From contig JBCFYV010000894.1 in assembly GCA_039000515.1 (NCBI GenBank), forward strand, positions 1-64,000: a stretch of 64,000 bases of DNA. The letters are read 5' to 3'. Made by a program: the position numbers and the translations under genes. This DNA is from Timema cristinae (taxonomy: Eukaryota > Arthropoda > Insecta > Phasmatodea > Timematidae). This document shows, in pieces, positions 1 to 14,900 of this stretch; the first letter of the stretch is position 1; each line of letters opens with the position of its first letter. Under the pieces are notes generated by a model. It was not told the origin of the DNA and made no database searches. It worked only from the letters and a program-made list of their open reading frames with translations.

Positions 1-3000
1 AACAATGTATTCTGGCCCTCATGATGTTTGGAAAACATATTTAAGTTCCTAGTTTTCCAAAAATGAAACTTGGTCTCATGTGTTTGGTAACATATTGAAA
101 ATTTTTCCTAAATTTTCCAAAAATTTTTGGCTCTCGACTGCGGGTAACATATTTAAGTTCACTATTTTCCAAACAATTTTCCCTTTGGTTTAAAAAACTG
201 TTGGTACATATTGAAATTCCCCTAGTTTCCAACAAGCTCGGGCTTCATGATGTTGGTAACAAATTTAAGTTCCTATTTTCCCAAACAATGCCCAATCTCT
301 CATACTGTTTGGTAACATATTGTAAGTTCCTATTTTTCCAAACAAGTAATTTTGGCTCTCATACTGTTGGTAACATATTTAGTTCCTTTTTTCCCAAACA
401 AGTTCAATGATTCATGATGTCTTGGTAAATATTGTAAGTTCCCTAGTTTCCAAAAAATGTTCCCGGGCTTCTGTGTCTTGGTAACTTTTTAATTTCCCCC
501 TATTTTTCAAAAAGATTCGGCTCCCATGACTGATTGGTAACAATTATAATTTTCCCTTTTCCAAAAATGTATCCTGGCTCTCAAACTGTCTTGGTAACTT
601 TTTTAAGTTCCCTATTTTCCAAACTTATCTTTCATGTGTTTGGTAAATATTTAAGTTCCTTTTTTCCAAAAAATGTATTTTGGTCCATGACTGTATTGGT
701 AACATTTTGTAAGTTTCTTATTTCCAAAAAAATGTTCCGGGCTAAAAAAAATATTTGTCTTGGAAACCCTATTGAATTTTCCTGTTAAAAACAATGTCTC
801 GGTTTAAATGACGTTTGGTAACATATTTAATTCCTAGTTTCCAAACAATTCTAAAATGATCTCATGACTGTTTGGGTAACATATTTAATTTCCCCTATTA
901 AAAACAATGTATTTTCTGGCTCACATACTGTATTGGTAAAAATTTTTGTAAGTTTAGTTTCCAAACAATTTATCTCGGGCTTCATTTTGTCTTGGTAACT
1001 ATTTTTTCACTATTTTCCCCCAAAAATGCTCAATGACCTCATGACGTTGGTAACATATTGTAATTCCCCTTTTTTCCAAACAAGTATTTCTGGTCCAACT
1101 TTTGGAACATATTTAAGTTCCCCTATTTTCCAAAAATGATTCTGGCTCTAAAACTGTTTGGGGTAAAAAATTGAAATTTCCCCCTATTTCCCCAAACAAT
1201 GTATCTCGGTTTCCTAATGTTTGGTAACATATTGTAAGTTCCCTTTTTTCCAAAAATTTTTTCGGGCCCCGATTTTGGTAACATTTTGTTTTTTAGTTCC
1301 CCAAACAATGTATTCGGCTTCATGTTTGTTTGGTAACATATTGTAATTTTTTTTCAAACAATGAAATCTGGCCCTATGACTGTTTTGGAAAACATATTTT
1401 AATTCACTTTTTTCCAAAAATGTCTCATATCTATGACTGTTGGGTAACATATTGTAAGTTCCCTAGTTCCAAACAATGTATTCTGGCTCCATGACTGTAT
1501 TGGTAACATATTGTAAGTTTCCTAGTTTCCAAACAATGTACTCTGCTCTCATGATTGTTTGGTAACATATTTAAGTTTCACTAGTTTAAAACAATGTCTC
1601 AATGACTCTCATGACTTTTGGTAACATATTGTAAGTTCCTTAGTTCCAAACAATGTATTCTGGCTCCATGACTGTATTGGTAACATATTATAAGTCCTAG
1701 TTTCCAAACAATTATCTCTGGCTTTCATACTGTCTTGGTAACATATTGTAATTTCCCCTAGTTTCCAAACAATGTATCTCTGGGCTCTCATGACTGTATT
1801 GGTAACATATTGTAAGTTCCTAGTTACCAAACAATGTATCTTCTGGCTCTCATGATGTTTGGTAACATATTGTAAGTTCTAGTTTCCAAACAATGTACTC
1901 TGGCTCTCATGATTGTTTGGTAACATATTGTAAGTTCCCTAATTTTCCAAAAAATGTACCTGGCTCTCATGACTGTCTTGGTAACTATTGTAAGTTCCCT
2001 AGTTATAAAAAAAGTATCTCGGCTTCATGACTGTTGGTCATATTTGTTAGTTCATAGTTTCCAAACAATGTATCTTGACTTCATGACGTCTTGGTAACAG
2101 TTTTAAAGTTCCATAGTTTCCAAACAATGTAACTCTTGGCCTTCAATGACTGTATTGGTAAACTAAATGTAAGTTCCCTAGTTTCACAAAATGTATCTCT
2201 GGTCTCTGATTGTTCTTGGTATCATATTGTAAGTTCTATGTTTCCAAACAATTAGTCTCCTATGGTTCATGACAGTCTTGGTAACATGGGTTATTGTACG
2301 ATCCTAGTTACTCGCATAACAACTGTATCTCTGGCTCTCATGTCTGTTGGTAACATATGTAAGTTCCAGTTACAAAATGTTCTCTGACTCTCATGGACTG
2401 TCTTGGTTAACATATCTGTAGTTTCTAATTCTCAAAAATGTATTCTGGCTCTCATGCTGTATTTAGGTACATTATTGTAAGTTCCTAGTTTCCCAAACAA
2501 TGTATCTCTGGCTCTCATGCACTGTTTTAGGTAAACTAGTGTAAGTTACACTAGTTTCAAACAATGTTCAACTGATCTTCTACTCGACCCTGTTCTGTGA
2601 AACTACTTATTGTAAGTTCCCTAGTTTCCAAATATGTATCTTGACTTCTGATTGTCATGGTAACATATTGTCCGTTCCTAGGTTTCCCAATATGTCTCTG
2701 GACTTATGACCTGTTTGGTAACATATGTAAGTTTTAATTTCAAAAAACTGTCTCTCTGCTCTCATGACTGTCTTGGTAAACATACTTAGTAAGTTCCCTA
2801 GTTTCAAACAATGTATATCTGACTATTCATGACTGTTTGGTAACATATTGTAAGTTTCCTAGTTTCCAACAATGTATCTTGATCTTATGATGTCTTGGAC
2901 CCCCGCCTACAATATTATAAGTTCCTAGTTTCCAAAAAAATGTATCTCTGGCTGTCTCGACTGTCTAGATAAATCTTGTATGTTCCCTCGTTTCCAAACA

Positions 3001-3765
3001 TGTATCACTGACTCTGTGACTGTCTTGTAAATGTTTTTAAGTTCCCTAGTTCTAACAAATGTATCTCTGACTATCAATGACTGCTTGGTAACATATTATA
3101 AGTTCCTGTTTCCAACAATGTCTCTCTGGCTCTCAGACTGCTGTTGGTACATATTATAGTATCCTTGTTTCCAAAAATGTATCTCTGGCTTCTATGACAT
3201 TTTGTAACACATTGTAAGTTCACTAGTTTCAAACAATGCTTTCTTGAATCTCGTGACCTTTTTATGTAAAATCGTTTTAGAGTCTCACTAAATTTCCAAA
3301 ACCCTTTATCTTTCTATTTCATGGGCTCGTATGGTAACTTATTATAAGTTCCCTTGCGTTTCCAAACAATGTATCTCCGACTCTCATGACTCTGTTTGGT
3401 AAACATATTGTAACGTATCTTAGATAAAAACAATGTAATCTAGGATTCATCATGACTGTCTTCGTAAATAATGTAAGATCATAGATTTCAAAACAATGTA
3501 TCTCTTGACTCTCCTGACTGTTATTGGTAACATATTGTAAGTTCATAGTTCAAACAAAGTATCTTGACTACTCCTATGATGTCTTGGTAACATATTGTAG
3601 TTCCCTATTTATCAAACAATGTCTCAATGATTCATGCCTGTCTTGTTAAATAATGGAAGTTCTAGTTCATACTTTGATCTCTGACCTCAATGACTGTCTT
3701 AGCGGAACATATTGTAAGTTCCTAGTTTCCAAACAAGTTCTCTGACTCTTAAACAGATGTTTATA
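1..3765 (-). repeat. 62-bp satellite array, error-rich copy (left arm)
   Basis: Tandem units of about 62 bp, read on the minus strand, are the same satellite as at 11,950-16,290. On the plus strand each unit shows motifs such as TTGGTAACATATTGTAAG and CCAAACAATGTATCTCTGG. Almost every unit carries deletions, worst in the first 1.5 kb. The short open frames here are by-products of the repeat. It most likely duplicates the right-arm array through the fold-back artefact. Confidence 0.85.
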
Positions 3766-4639
3766 ATTAAACATAACTTGTGTATATGTAACATTCTGTT
3801 AACAATTCCTTCAGGAAACATCAGTCGGGCTCTCCTGTTCCTCGACTCGAGTGCCGGCGACGCGTCTCGTTCATGTGGTATTGTCGCACGATAAACACAT
3901 AATTATGGCAAATTGTAGTTCATATATCTAACATCCAGTTCAAAGAGATAAAATCATTATTTGATGGTGTCGGCTTCAAACTAGGATTAAATTTACAACA
4001 ATAGAAGACATGCTCGTATTTGTCGTTCCTATGCTCTTGCAGGGAATTATGCAGTATGGGTTCGACAAACGACGTGATGTTATTAGTGGCGAGTTTTGAA
4101 GGAAACAAGGTCGGCCTCTACAGATCGTGCCAGTGGCCAGGAAAAGAGCAGTTATTGATTTCATTATCTGGTTAGTTAAATGATCGGTTACTATAGGACT
4201 TTCTTTACAAGTGAATCGCCACTTTAATAAGTACGCTTCTGCAGGGGGTTCAATGATTAGTATGGTTGTTTGTGTAATATTACTATAAACAAAGTATTTG
4301 GAGTCATCGATTCTAAAACCAATTTTATTTTTGTTTTAATTCGTAGGAATTGAGAAGTTTTTGGTTAGAAGTAAACGTTAATTTTAAAAAGGTCATAGGC
4401 GAAAATACAACAAAATATATATTTTGATAGGTTTAAGGTATTGATGTTCATAAAAAAAAGTATGATATTTCATTTTGATAATTTCCCCCCACATACAGTT
4501 TTATTTTACAAAAATTAAGACGTCTTTGTCTAATAATTATCAAGAGTACCAGGCTGTGAAAAATAAGATATTTTTAAATTCAACAAGACAGAGTGAATAA
4601 GTATTGAGATGGGCAGGTATTGAAATCCTGTACACTAGA

Positions 4640-4985
4640 CTATGTCCTATCCCTCGGCTATTTAACACATTGAGCTATAGAGTCCGACTACTGGTATTAA
4701 AATAGTTGATACAACATGATTGGACATTGTACCTTAGAGCTTGTCCCTATTATGGATATATTACCATGAGTCTACATTGTACCATAGAGCTAGAGTCGAA
4801 TCCCTGGATCTTAAATAGTTTATAACCAAGATTGAACATTGTAACATAGAGCTTATAGTCTACAACTGGCTATTTTAAACCATTGAGATAACCATACTGT
4901 AAACATCTCGAGCTACGAATGTCGGACACTCCGGCTCTAAATAGTTGATCAACATTTTGGTACATTGACCATAGACATGTAGTCA
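4640..4985 (-). repeat. Short minisatellite B, about 62-bp period (left arm)
   Basis: About five degenerate units, recognised by recurring ACATTGTACCATAGAGCT and AAATAGTTGATACAACATGA motifs; spacing is 50-62 bp because of indels. The same array is seen in reverse complement at 10,560-10,960. Confidence 0.65.
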
Positions 4986-5949
4986 TCATTCTTCTTTCAT
5001 TCACAGGAACAGGGGAATTGTATCAAGTTTCCTGGATAAATTGCACATTAGAATTATTATCTTGGGAATAGGGATCTTAACATGTGCGTTTTTAGATTAG
5101 CAAATAAAACAAAACTTATATACATTTTGAACAGGATTAAGGCTTATACGCGTTATAAAAGCCTTTTATTTATTATTGAGGGTTTGGAGACATTTATTTA
5201 TGATATTTATTTGTAGGAACTACAAACAGCCAGCTTTTGGTTAGAAAGAAACTTTCTATTACGTAGTTTGCTGGCTTATAAAGAACTAATTTTCATCTTA
5301 ACTGAAAAAAAATATACAAAAAATCAAATCAGAAAGGCAATTTTAGTATGTTTTCGAGAGTAATTTAGTATTTGGTTTTTGAAGACAGCCCGTGTGCTGT
5401 CAATAGGTCTATAGATTGTTAACCGTTTGCTTATTAAATTGATTGTATGCACGAAGTATGTGAATAAGGAGTTGCTACCAGGTATTTAATAGATTTTCCT
5501 TCACAGACGGCTGTGTTAGTATTTATTGTCAGTTTAGACGCGTCAGAGTTCAATTAGTTCAGTAGGCTCATCACAGTCTAGTCTGTCCATTTATTAGCTT
5601 TTGAGAATGAAATATTATAAAAGGTTATTAAAAAGCTAAAAAGGGTATAAGAAGGCTGTAAATGAAAAAATGTATTATTTTAGGGGTTAAAAGTGCACAA
5701 CAGGGCATACATGGTAAAAAAGTAAATATATTAATTTCTTTGCATTTTCGTTACCACTATTCTGCTAGCCTTTAACCGGGCTTATCATTTTTACCCTTTT
5801 AACCCTTTTAAAAATTTAATTTATTTTTCTTTATGAGATTAGTTTTAACTATTTATTATGCAATAAATTCCCGGCTCTGATTATGGAAAGAAATATTTTA
5901 AAACTAAAAAGTTAAAATGGGCAACAAAAGTAATATCTACATAATATAT

Positions 5950-6205
5950 ATTAGCGCCACGTTTATACCCGTTGGGTTTTTAATTTTAAGTACTAATCGC
6001 TAAATGGATTAGAAATTTGGGGAGTTCGAATTATGGGAAGTGAACCGCATTTGCGTTGTAGGGAGAGTGGAAAGAACAATCATTTAGGAAAAAACATCCC
6101 AGTTCACCCCAACGAGATTAAACCTTGATTTTCCCGTCACACGCAGTCAGATGTCTAAAATAGTCTAGCGCGTTAGCTAACTACGCACGATGCGGGTGGA
6201 AATAA
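5950..6205 (-). mobile_element. SINE-3 copy (left arm), degraded
   Basis: The low-coordinate edge has a damaged version of the shared SINE 3' end (TTAGCGCCACG, then a CCCGTTGGG variant). The high-coordinate edge carries a tRNA-like head with TAGTCTAGCGCGTTAGCTAA, an A-box-like segment. Its mirror copy is at 9,190-9,475. Confidence 0.6.
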
Positions 6206-9189
6206 AACTATACGCACTTGCGACTAATGTTTTAAAAAAAAATAATAGTAATAAGGGGGAAAAGTGATTAAAGGATAAATAGGGTTAATACATTGCAAAA
6301 CCCAAAATGTAAAATGGATAAGTAAATCTATTAAAAATAAAAAAAGTTTTAAAGGCGGGGTTAAAAACTAACAGAACAGCTAGGGTTTATATACATATGT
6401 TATATTCAATTCCCGTTTAATGCTTTTCATTTATGAACTTTAGGGCTCAGGAACTTAAATGGTTGCTTACGGTGGTTATTACTACTAACCATAAAACTTT
6501 AAATCTTAACCACACTGAAAGGAAAGCACAATTTTACTTTAGAGTTTGGGAATTTTAACAAATACAAATTCTAAGCACCCTTCTTTCTAATCTAGTTAAA
6601 TATTAAACTGTATTCGCTATCAGAGATTCCTTAAATTCTGCAAACTATTTTGCCTAACTATCTCCACCTTCCGCCTTTTTTCAATTTAAATTTCACGATT
6701 TACTTTATTTGGGTCTTTTTATACATTCACTTGTCAAATTCACTTTCTTACTCTCTCATCAAAGGGAAATAGTTATTTAAGTTAGTTTATGTAAAATTAT
6801 CGCACTCCCACTTTTCTATTCAGTGTCTATTTAAAAATTTCAAATTATAATGAGATAAATTACGTTATCTGGGTTGTCTAATGCTTGTCAATATTTTAAT
6901 TTTTCTTCACATCATCGAAAGAGTGTTTTATGTTAAGCTTCCCATTTTTTCAAAATTTTAATTACGAGATTTAAATTTTCGTCCTTAAAAAAGATTATGA
7001 GTTGTCTTTATCACGCCAAAATATTTAAGTTTACCAACCTTTATAATTTCATCTATTTACAATTAGTTTTGAACTATGTAATAACCCCAACCTATTTTAT
7101 CCAAATCTTAGACTCTCTCAGTTTTAAGCTTAAATGGGTTATCAGGAGCTGTTTTTTATATCTAAAAGGCTTATTTTAATTATTACTGAGCAATTTTGAA
7201 TTTCACAAATTATAGATTTTTTGGTTTTGTGTTATAAATAATATTTCCAATCTTCCGGCCAAGGTTGGGAACTACGGTGATGGTTGAATCCAGTCAGTTT
7301 CACACTTTTGCCCTTTCCATCCTCTTAGGGGATGAAAATTATATGACTCAAAAACCCCCAAAATAGAAAAGAATTCCTTTTACAATTTAACAGATTCTTT
7401 AACTGTAGGTTCGAAAGATACATAGTGAATTTTTAGAAAAAATTCAACCAAATTTTCTCCATATAGACGTTCTATTTCGAAAAACACATTATCTTATCAG
7501 TTGCTACGTCCGGAAATCTCACGTTCCAAATTTCAATATTTCAGTTCAGGGCGGTTCTGGTAGTTTTTGTGGTCAGTGTTCAGTGAGTAAGGGGCTCTCG
7601 TCTAATAGAATCTTCTCTTTTCCTCTCCTCGTTTTTTTAAGTTTCATGTTGTCTGTCTTGCGAAAGATATCTATATCAGACCGCGAGCCTCCTGACTCAA
7701 TGATAAACCCTCTAAGAACATCCTATATATTCCTGACCTGGACCTGAATATTGAAATTTGGAAACGGAGATTCAGGATTTAGGCATTTGATAAAGATAGT
7801 GTTCTATTACGAAGATTAGAATTCTAAATGGACCAGAACACTCTATGGGGTTGTAATTTTTTCTAATTTCATCTTTCGTACTCTTCCGTAACCAATAGTT
7901 TATAGAATCTGTTAAACTCTTAAAAGGAATTGTTCATTTCTCTTAGATTGGAGGGCTTTCTAGTGGCGATATATCACAATTTCATCCCTAAGACGGTGGG
8001 AAAGGGCTCAGAAAGGTAGTGAAAAATTACTGTACCCCATCACGTATTTCCCCACACACCATTGGCGGGCGGGGCCTGGAAGATTGAATAATGTTTATAA
8101 CACTCAAAGAAACCAAAAAATCTAAATTGGAATTCATAAAACTTGGGCTCCCGTAATAATTAATAAAACGCGTTTTGATGAGGTAGAAAATGCTCTTGAT
8201 AAACCATTTAATGTAATCTGGACGTTTCCTAGAATTGGATATAAAATGGTTGGGGTGGGGGCGGATAAATATTTCAACAACTAATAGTAATAAAGAACTT
8301 ATAACAATGCTGGTAGAAACTTAATTATGTTTGCGCGGGTATAACAGAACTCCACAATACATTATTAAGGGAAGAATAATGTTCATAATCTATAATTGAA
8401 AATTATGTGGGAAAAATGGGTGGAAGGACTTCAAAATAACACAAACTTTATGTGTGGAAGAAAATTTCAATTTGACATGATTAGGACAATCATATACTTA
8501 ATTTATCTTATAATTTGGAAAAATTTTTAAATAGGAGTCCTTGAATAGAAATGTGCCGCGCGAGTCGACTCTAATTTACAAACTACACCATAAAAAACTA
8601 TTTGCCTTGTGTTATAGATATAGAAATCTTGACAACAGAGTATAATAAGACTCAATAATGTAAGTACTTGTATATTTTAATGAGAAATAGGCGAAGGGGG
8701 AGGATAGTTAGTGTCAAGACAAGAAAATTGGTTTGTCAGATTTAGAGGGAATACTCTCTGATAGCGATATAAAGTTTAATATTTACTTGACTTAGAAAGA
8801 GGGTTTGCTGAAAATTGGCATTTATAAAAATTCAAAAAAAACACGTAACAATGGCTTTCCTTCTCAGTGTGGTTGAAGATTTAAATTTGTTATGTTTGTA
8901 TACTATACACGTAAGAAACTCATTAAGTCTCGATCCCTTATATTTTCAAGTATCGAAAAAAGCTCAGTAAAAGGGGATTGCGATATAACTATACTATAAT
9001 TACTTCTTTCTGTGTAGTTTTTCTACCCCTTTTCCAACTTTTTTAATTTTTACTTCGATTTACTTTATGCATTTTACCATTTTTTGGTCCTCCGTCTATT
9101 ATTACTATATTAATCTTTTAATCCTTTTCCCCATTTTATCTATTATATTTTTGTTTTAAACAAATTAGACTAGATTTAGCTTTATTCAC

Positions 9190-9475
9190 AACCCAGCCTC
9201 GGTGGACGTAGTTTGGCTCATAACGCGCTACAGACAGTGTTGGCGCACGACTGTTGCGGGATCGGGGAGACTCAGATGTTGAATTCGGTTGGAGTGAACT
9301 CGGGGGTGCTGTTTTTCTAATGGCATTTCCTACTTATCCCTTGCTACGCAACATGGCAGGCGATTATTCCCATTAATTCGACCTCCAAATTTCTAACGCC
9401 TCCTCTCCTCAGCGCTCGATTAGTACTAAAGGTATACCCGAAACGGGTAGTAAGAGAGTGGCGAATTCTCTCTCC
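9190..9475 (+). mobile_element. SINE-3 copy (right arm)
   Basis: It begins with CCTCGGTGGACGTAG, a tRNA-like head, and ends with CGAAACGGGTAGTAAGAGAG, the 3' end shared by SINE-2 and SINE-3. The middle has the usual region that in other copies reads as CTCCCTCCACGCAAATG-like. It is the mirror of 5,950-6,205 and so may be one genomic copy. Confidence 0.7.
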
Positions 9476-10559
9476 TTATTTTATTAGTTTTATACTTATT
9501 TTGCCCAATTTAATTTTTTAATATAAAAATCTGCTTCAATTACTTGCCGGGAATTTTACTGACCTAGTAAACCTGGTTAAAACTAAATCTCTAAGGAAAA
9601 TATAAGAGTTAACGTCTCTATTTATAGGTTAAAAGGGTAAAAATGATATGCAACCGGTTAAAGGCTAGTAGAAGTGGTAACGCATATTGCTCAAGAAATT
9701 GTTCTTTTATTTCAATTTCTTTTTACCCCATGTATGCCTTTTTTGCATTTTTACCCATAAACATAATTACATTTTTTATCATTTAACTGCTTCTATTACC
9801 GCCTTTTTAGTGTTTAATACCTTTTTAATTTTTATCTCAAAGCCCTTATATAAGGGACAACTAGACTGTGAATGACTACTGGAACCCAATGAACTCTTAC
9901 GCCGTCTCTATAACTGAAAATAAACATACTAACAAGCATTTTTTTGTGATGGAAAATTTATTTATACATGTAAAAATCGCTTATATAACATATTTCGTGA
10001 ATACATAATAGAATAAGCACCGTGTACATATTATCACTCAGCCCTTTTTGACTGGCACACGGCTGTTTCACAAAAAATATATAAATTACTCTCGAGAACA
10101 ATACTAAAATGCTTTTATGTTTTATTTTTTTTTCTAATTTCTTATTTAAGATGCCAAATATACGATATCTTTTTCTCAATATATATCCAAGCTAACACAA
10201 GACTCTGTTACAGAACCGTTCTGGTAATTTCTATACCATGCTGCAGCTGTTGTAGTTCCTTCACACTGACAAATAACTTAATATCAAATTCTACTAAAAC
10301 TCTCACAATAAATAAAATTTCTATACACGTATATACGAGTACTTAAAGTCACTTAGCAATATCTATTCAATAAATAGGATTATTGATCACATTTTTGTTT
10401 ATATTATTTTGGCTAAAGTCTAAAGAACGCCACTACTGTAAGTTTCTCCTTTCCAAGGATGAAATAATGCTAAATTGCATTTAAGTCCAGGAAGAATCTT
10501 GATCACACATCCTGCCTTCCTGTGTATGAAACGAATGTGGAATCGATGACTACATGTCT

Positions 10560-10960
10560 TATGGTACCAATGGTCTCAATAAGGTGTATAAACTATATTA
10601 AGAAGCCAGTCATGTGAATCTGTCTATGTTACACATAGCTAAACTTCTCAAGTTACATATCAGGGGTAGGACTATAGACCTCCTATGGAATACAATGGTT
10701 CATCATGGTTGTATAAACTATTTAGCCAGCCAGGGAGGTCGACTCTATAGCTCTACTAGGACTACAATTCGGCCCTTTTCCTCTAGCTCCATGGTTAAAA
10801 TAGCCAGGTATAATGGACATAGCTATCTATGTCAATGTTCTAACTCATGGTAAGTATAATTATTTAAGAGCCATGAGCGATGCTCGATCTAGACTCATGT
10901 TTAAAATAAGCCTGGGTTTTTGGACTATAGGTTACGGGTAAAAATCGGTCAGATCTGCCC
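10560..10960 (+). repeat. Short minisatellite B, about 62-bp period (right arm)
   Basis: Degenerate tandem units with recurring TATAGCTCTA, TAATGGTTCATCATGGTT and AGCCAG motifs. It is the reverse-complement partner of 4,640-4,985. The unit length is close to that of the main satellite. Confidence 0.6.
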
Positions 10961-11949
10961 ATTCAATACTGTATTCCACTGTCTGACTTGTGAAATTCAT
11001 CAAAAATTTATTTTTCAAGGCCTTTTAGGCTCTTAGATTTATAATCCAAGATGTCCTTTAATTTTCGAACAAGTAAAATGTGAATTTGTAACACAATCGA
11101 CAATTCATTATTTTTATCTTTGAACATCAACTAATTTTAAATACGTCAGAAATAAATATTCTTGTTGTTATCCTATAGACCTTTTTAAAATTAACGTATA
11201 TCAAATCCAAAAATTCTAATTATCTACTAATTAACACAAAAATAAAATTGTTTTAGAATCGGGAACTCAAAAATATTATTTTTCGTTCTTTAGTAATATT
11301 ATCACAACTAACATTAGCTAATCATTGAACCCAGCAGAGCGTTATTATTAAAAGGTTGCAAATACTTTAAAGTATAATATAGTAACCCCCCCCACCCATC
11401 AATTCACTAACCAGATAATGTGATCAATAACTGCTCATTTCCTGGCCGATGAGGGCAACTATTGTAGAGGGAGCCTGTTCCTATTCAAGAAGCTCCGCGC
11501 CACTTATAACCATCCTGATCTGTTTTGTCGAACTCTACTCATTTCCCTTGCCAATGAGCAGTAGGGAAGGGACAAATTACGAAGCTGTGACTGTATTTGT
11601 TGTACACACTTGTATTGCCTAGATTGAAGCAGAGAACACTCTATATTAAAGATTGATGTTTATACTTCTTGATACTTGGTTTGTTAGTAGATGACGAAAA
11701 TTGTACTCCCCTATACTATGTTGGCTTTGAGGCGTGGGCGGGCATCAGCAGGTGAACGGACGGGGCATTGAGAGCCAGAGGCCACAGGAGGTGCCGAATG
11801 CATGTTTACATGATAGGCAAATGTTTAACAGGATTGTTTAAATTACACAGTATGATTATATCAACATCTGTTAAATGTAGAGATCAACATTGTTTCGAGA
11901 CATTCTATAGGTACTTTAACATCTATGTTACCTCCAAGACAGGCTGAGA

Positions 11950-14900
11950 GTCAAGAGAATCACCATTGTTCTGCGCATAAATTAGGGAAACTATACTAAT
12001 AGTTTACCAAGACAGTCAAGAGAGTATTGAGAAATTGTCTTGATTCATAAAGGGAACTTACAAAATTGTTACAAGACAGTCTTGAGTCGTCTGAGATACA
12101 TTGTTGGAACTAGGGACTTACAATATAGTTACTACGACAGTATGAGAGTCAGGATACTTGTTGAGAATTAGGGAAACATTAAAATATGTTACCAAGCCAT
12201 GTACTTGAGAAGCTCAGAGATACATTGTTGGTAACTATGTATATCTTAACTATATGTTACCATATACAGTCATGAGAGTCGGAGGATACATTGGTTTGGA
12301 CACTAGGGAAATTATTATTCTCTCGTTGACCATAGACATGCACATTGAATATAAAGGATAAGGGTTTGGAAACTAGTGAAATAAACATGTTACGCAAGAC
12401 TAGTAACCGAGAGTTACGGCTACTTGTTTGGGCAACTACTAGGGGAACTTAAATATGGTTTACAAGACAGTAGGAGCCGTGATTACATTGCTTTGGAATA
12501 GGGAACTATATAAATAGTGATTAAAGACAGTATGGAGATGACGAGCTTCCATTGTTGTGGAAACTCTTGAACTTATAATATCTTTACCCAGACAGTAATG
12601 AGAGTGCTGAACATTGTTGGAAATAGTGGAATCATTACAAACCATGGTTACCAGACAGATCACGAGAGTCAGATACTAAAGTCAGTGGATACTTACGGGG
12701 AATCTTACTATAATCGTTACGCCATGACAGTCATGAGAGCAGAGATAAATGGTTTGGAAACTAGGGACTTATAAATTTGTTACCAAGAAGTCATGAGAGC
12801 ACGGCATAAACCATTCGTTTATGAAAAAGGATCTTTACAATTTGCTTCACCACGACAGTAATGAACGAGTCAGAGATCACATTGTTTGTAAAACCAATGG
12901 GACTTACACTATGTTACAAGGACCATTCATGGAAGCAGAGATAAAGTTTATGGACTATCGGAAACATAACAATACTGTTACCAAGACAGTCATGCGAGTA
13001 AGACGCTACCCTAGTTTGGAACTAGGGCCATACCAATATGTTAACGAAGTTCATGTTGAGTCGAGTACCATTATTTTGGAACATAGGAACTTACACTCAT
13101 TTGTCAAGACTGTCCTTAGAATCATGACTATCAGTTGAGGAATCCTGTATTTCTGGAAAATCGTGATCTTACCAATAATGTTACCATAAGTCATCCGTAT
13201 AGCAGAATACAAAGTTTGGTCGAAATAGTCAAAGGAACTTTACAATATGTTACAATAAGTCCCACTCGCAGCCGAGAGCCCTAGAGCACTACACCGGTCC
13301 TTCTTCGGAACTTACAGTGACAACTTACAATATGCTTCCACACCGGCCAGTCCATGAGAAGTCCATATATACATAGTTTGGAAATTGGGACCTTCCATTA
13401 TGTTACCAAGACAGTATGAGAGAGCGAATACATTGTTGATAACTAGGGACTTATCAATATGTTACCAAGACCAGTAATGAAGAGCCAGAGATACATTGTT
13501 TGGAAACTAGGGAACTTACAATATGTTACCAAGACAGTCATGAGAGCCAGAATACATTGTTTGGAAACTAGGGAACTTACAATATGTTACCAATACAGTC
13601 ATGGGGAGCCAGAGATACATTGTTTGGAAACTAGGGAACTTACAATATGTTACCAAGACAGTCATGAGAGCCAGAGATACATTGTTTGGAAACTAGGGAA
13701 CTTATAATATGTTACCAATACAGTCATGAGAGCCAGAGTACATTGTTTGGGAATAAATTTACAAATCACCTTGTTAGGAACTTACAATATGTTACCAAGA
13801 CAATCATGAGAGCCAGAGATACATTGTTTGGAAACTAGGGAACTTACAATATGTTACCAATACAGTCATGAGAGCCAGAGATACATTGTTTGGAAACTAG
13901 GGAACTTACAATATGTTACCAAGACAGTCATGAGAGTCATTGAGACATTGTTTGATAACTAGGGAACTTACAATATGTTACCAATACAGTCATGAGAGCC
14001 AGAGATACATTGTTTGGAAACTAGGGAACTTACAATATGTTACCAAGACAGTCATGAGAGTCATTGAGACATTGTTTGATAACTAGGGAACTTACAATAT
14101 GTTACCTATACAGTCATGAGAGCCAGAGATACATTGTTTGGAAACTAGGGAACTTATAATATGTTACCAATACAGTCATGAGAGCCAGTGAGACATTGTT
14201 TGGAAACTAGGGAACTTACAATATGTTACCAATACAGTCATGAGAGCCAGAGATACATTGTTTGGAAACTAGGGAACTTACAATATGTTACCAAGACAAT
14301 CATGAGAGCCAGAGATACATTGTTTGGAAACTAGGGAACTTACAATATGTTACCAAGACAGTCATGAGAGTCATTGAGACATTGTTTGATAACTAGGGAA
14401 CTTACAATATGTTACCAATACAGTCATGAGAGCCAGTGAGACATTGTTTGGTAACTAGGGAACTTACAATATGTTACCAAGACAATCATGAGAGCCAGAG
14501 ATACATTGTTTGGAAACTAGGGAACTTACAATATGTTACCAATACAGTCATGAGAGCCAGTGAGACATTGTTTGGTAACTAGGGAACTTACAATATGTTA
14601 CCAAGACAATCATGAGAGCCAGAGATACATTGTTTGGAAACTAGGGAACTTACAATATGTTACCAATACAGTCATGAGAGCCAGAGATACATTGTTTGGA
14701 AACTAGGGAACTTACAATATGTTACCAAGACAGTCATGAGAGTCATTGAGACATTGTTTGATAACTAGGGAACTTACAATATGTTACCAATACAGTCATG
14801 AGAGCCAGAGATACATTGTTTGGAAACTAGGGAACTTACAATATGTTACCAAGACAGTCATGAGAGTCATTGAGACATTGTTTGATAACTAGGGAACCTA

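Larger units (their letters stand above)
3766..7640. other. Left palindrome arm, non-satellite part
   Basis: AT-rich sequence without a supportable gene. It contains a short 62-bp-period minisatellite (4,640-4,985) and a degraded SINE-3 (5,950-6,200), both repeated in the right arm. All longer recognisable stretches have a reverse-complement partner between 7,640 and 11,950. Confidence 0.7.
7641..11950. other. Right palindrome arm, non-satellite part
   Basis: The reverse-complement partner of 3,766-7,640, also noisy. No gene is supportable. It holds a SINE-3 (9,190-9,475) and minisatellite B (10,560-10,960). Confidence 0.7.

Noticed and set aside
13459..13707. 82-codon frame in the satellite
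   Set aside because: The 62-bp unit is not a multiple of three; the frame is an accident of four units.
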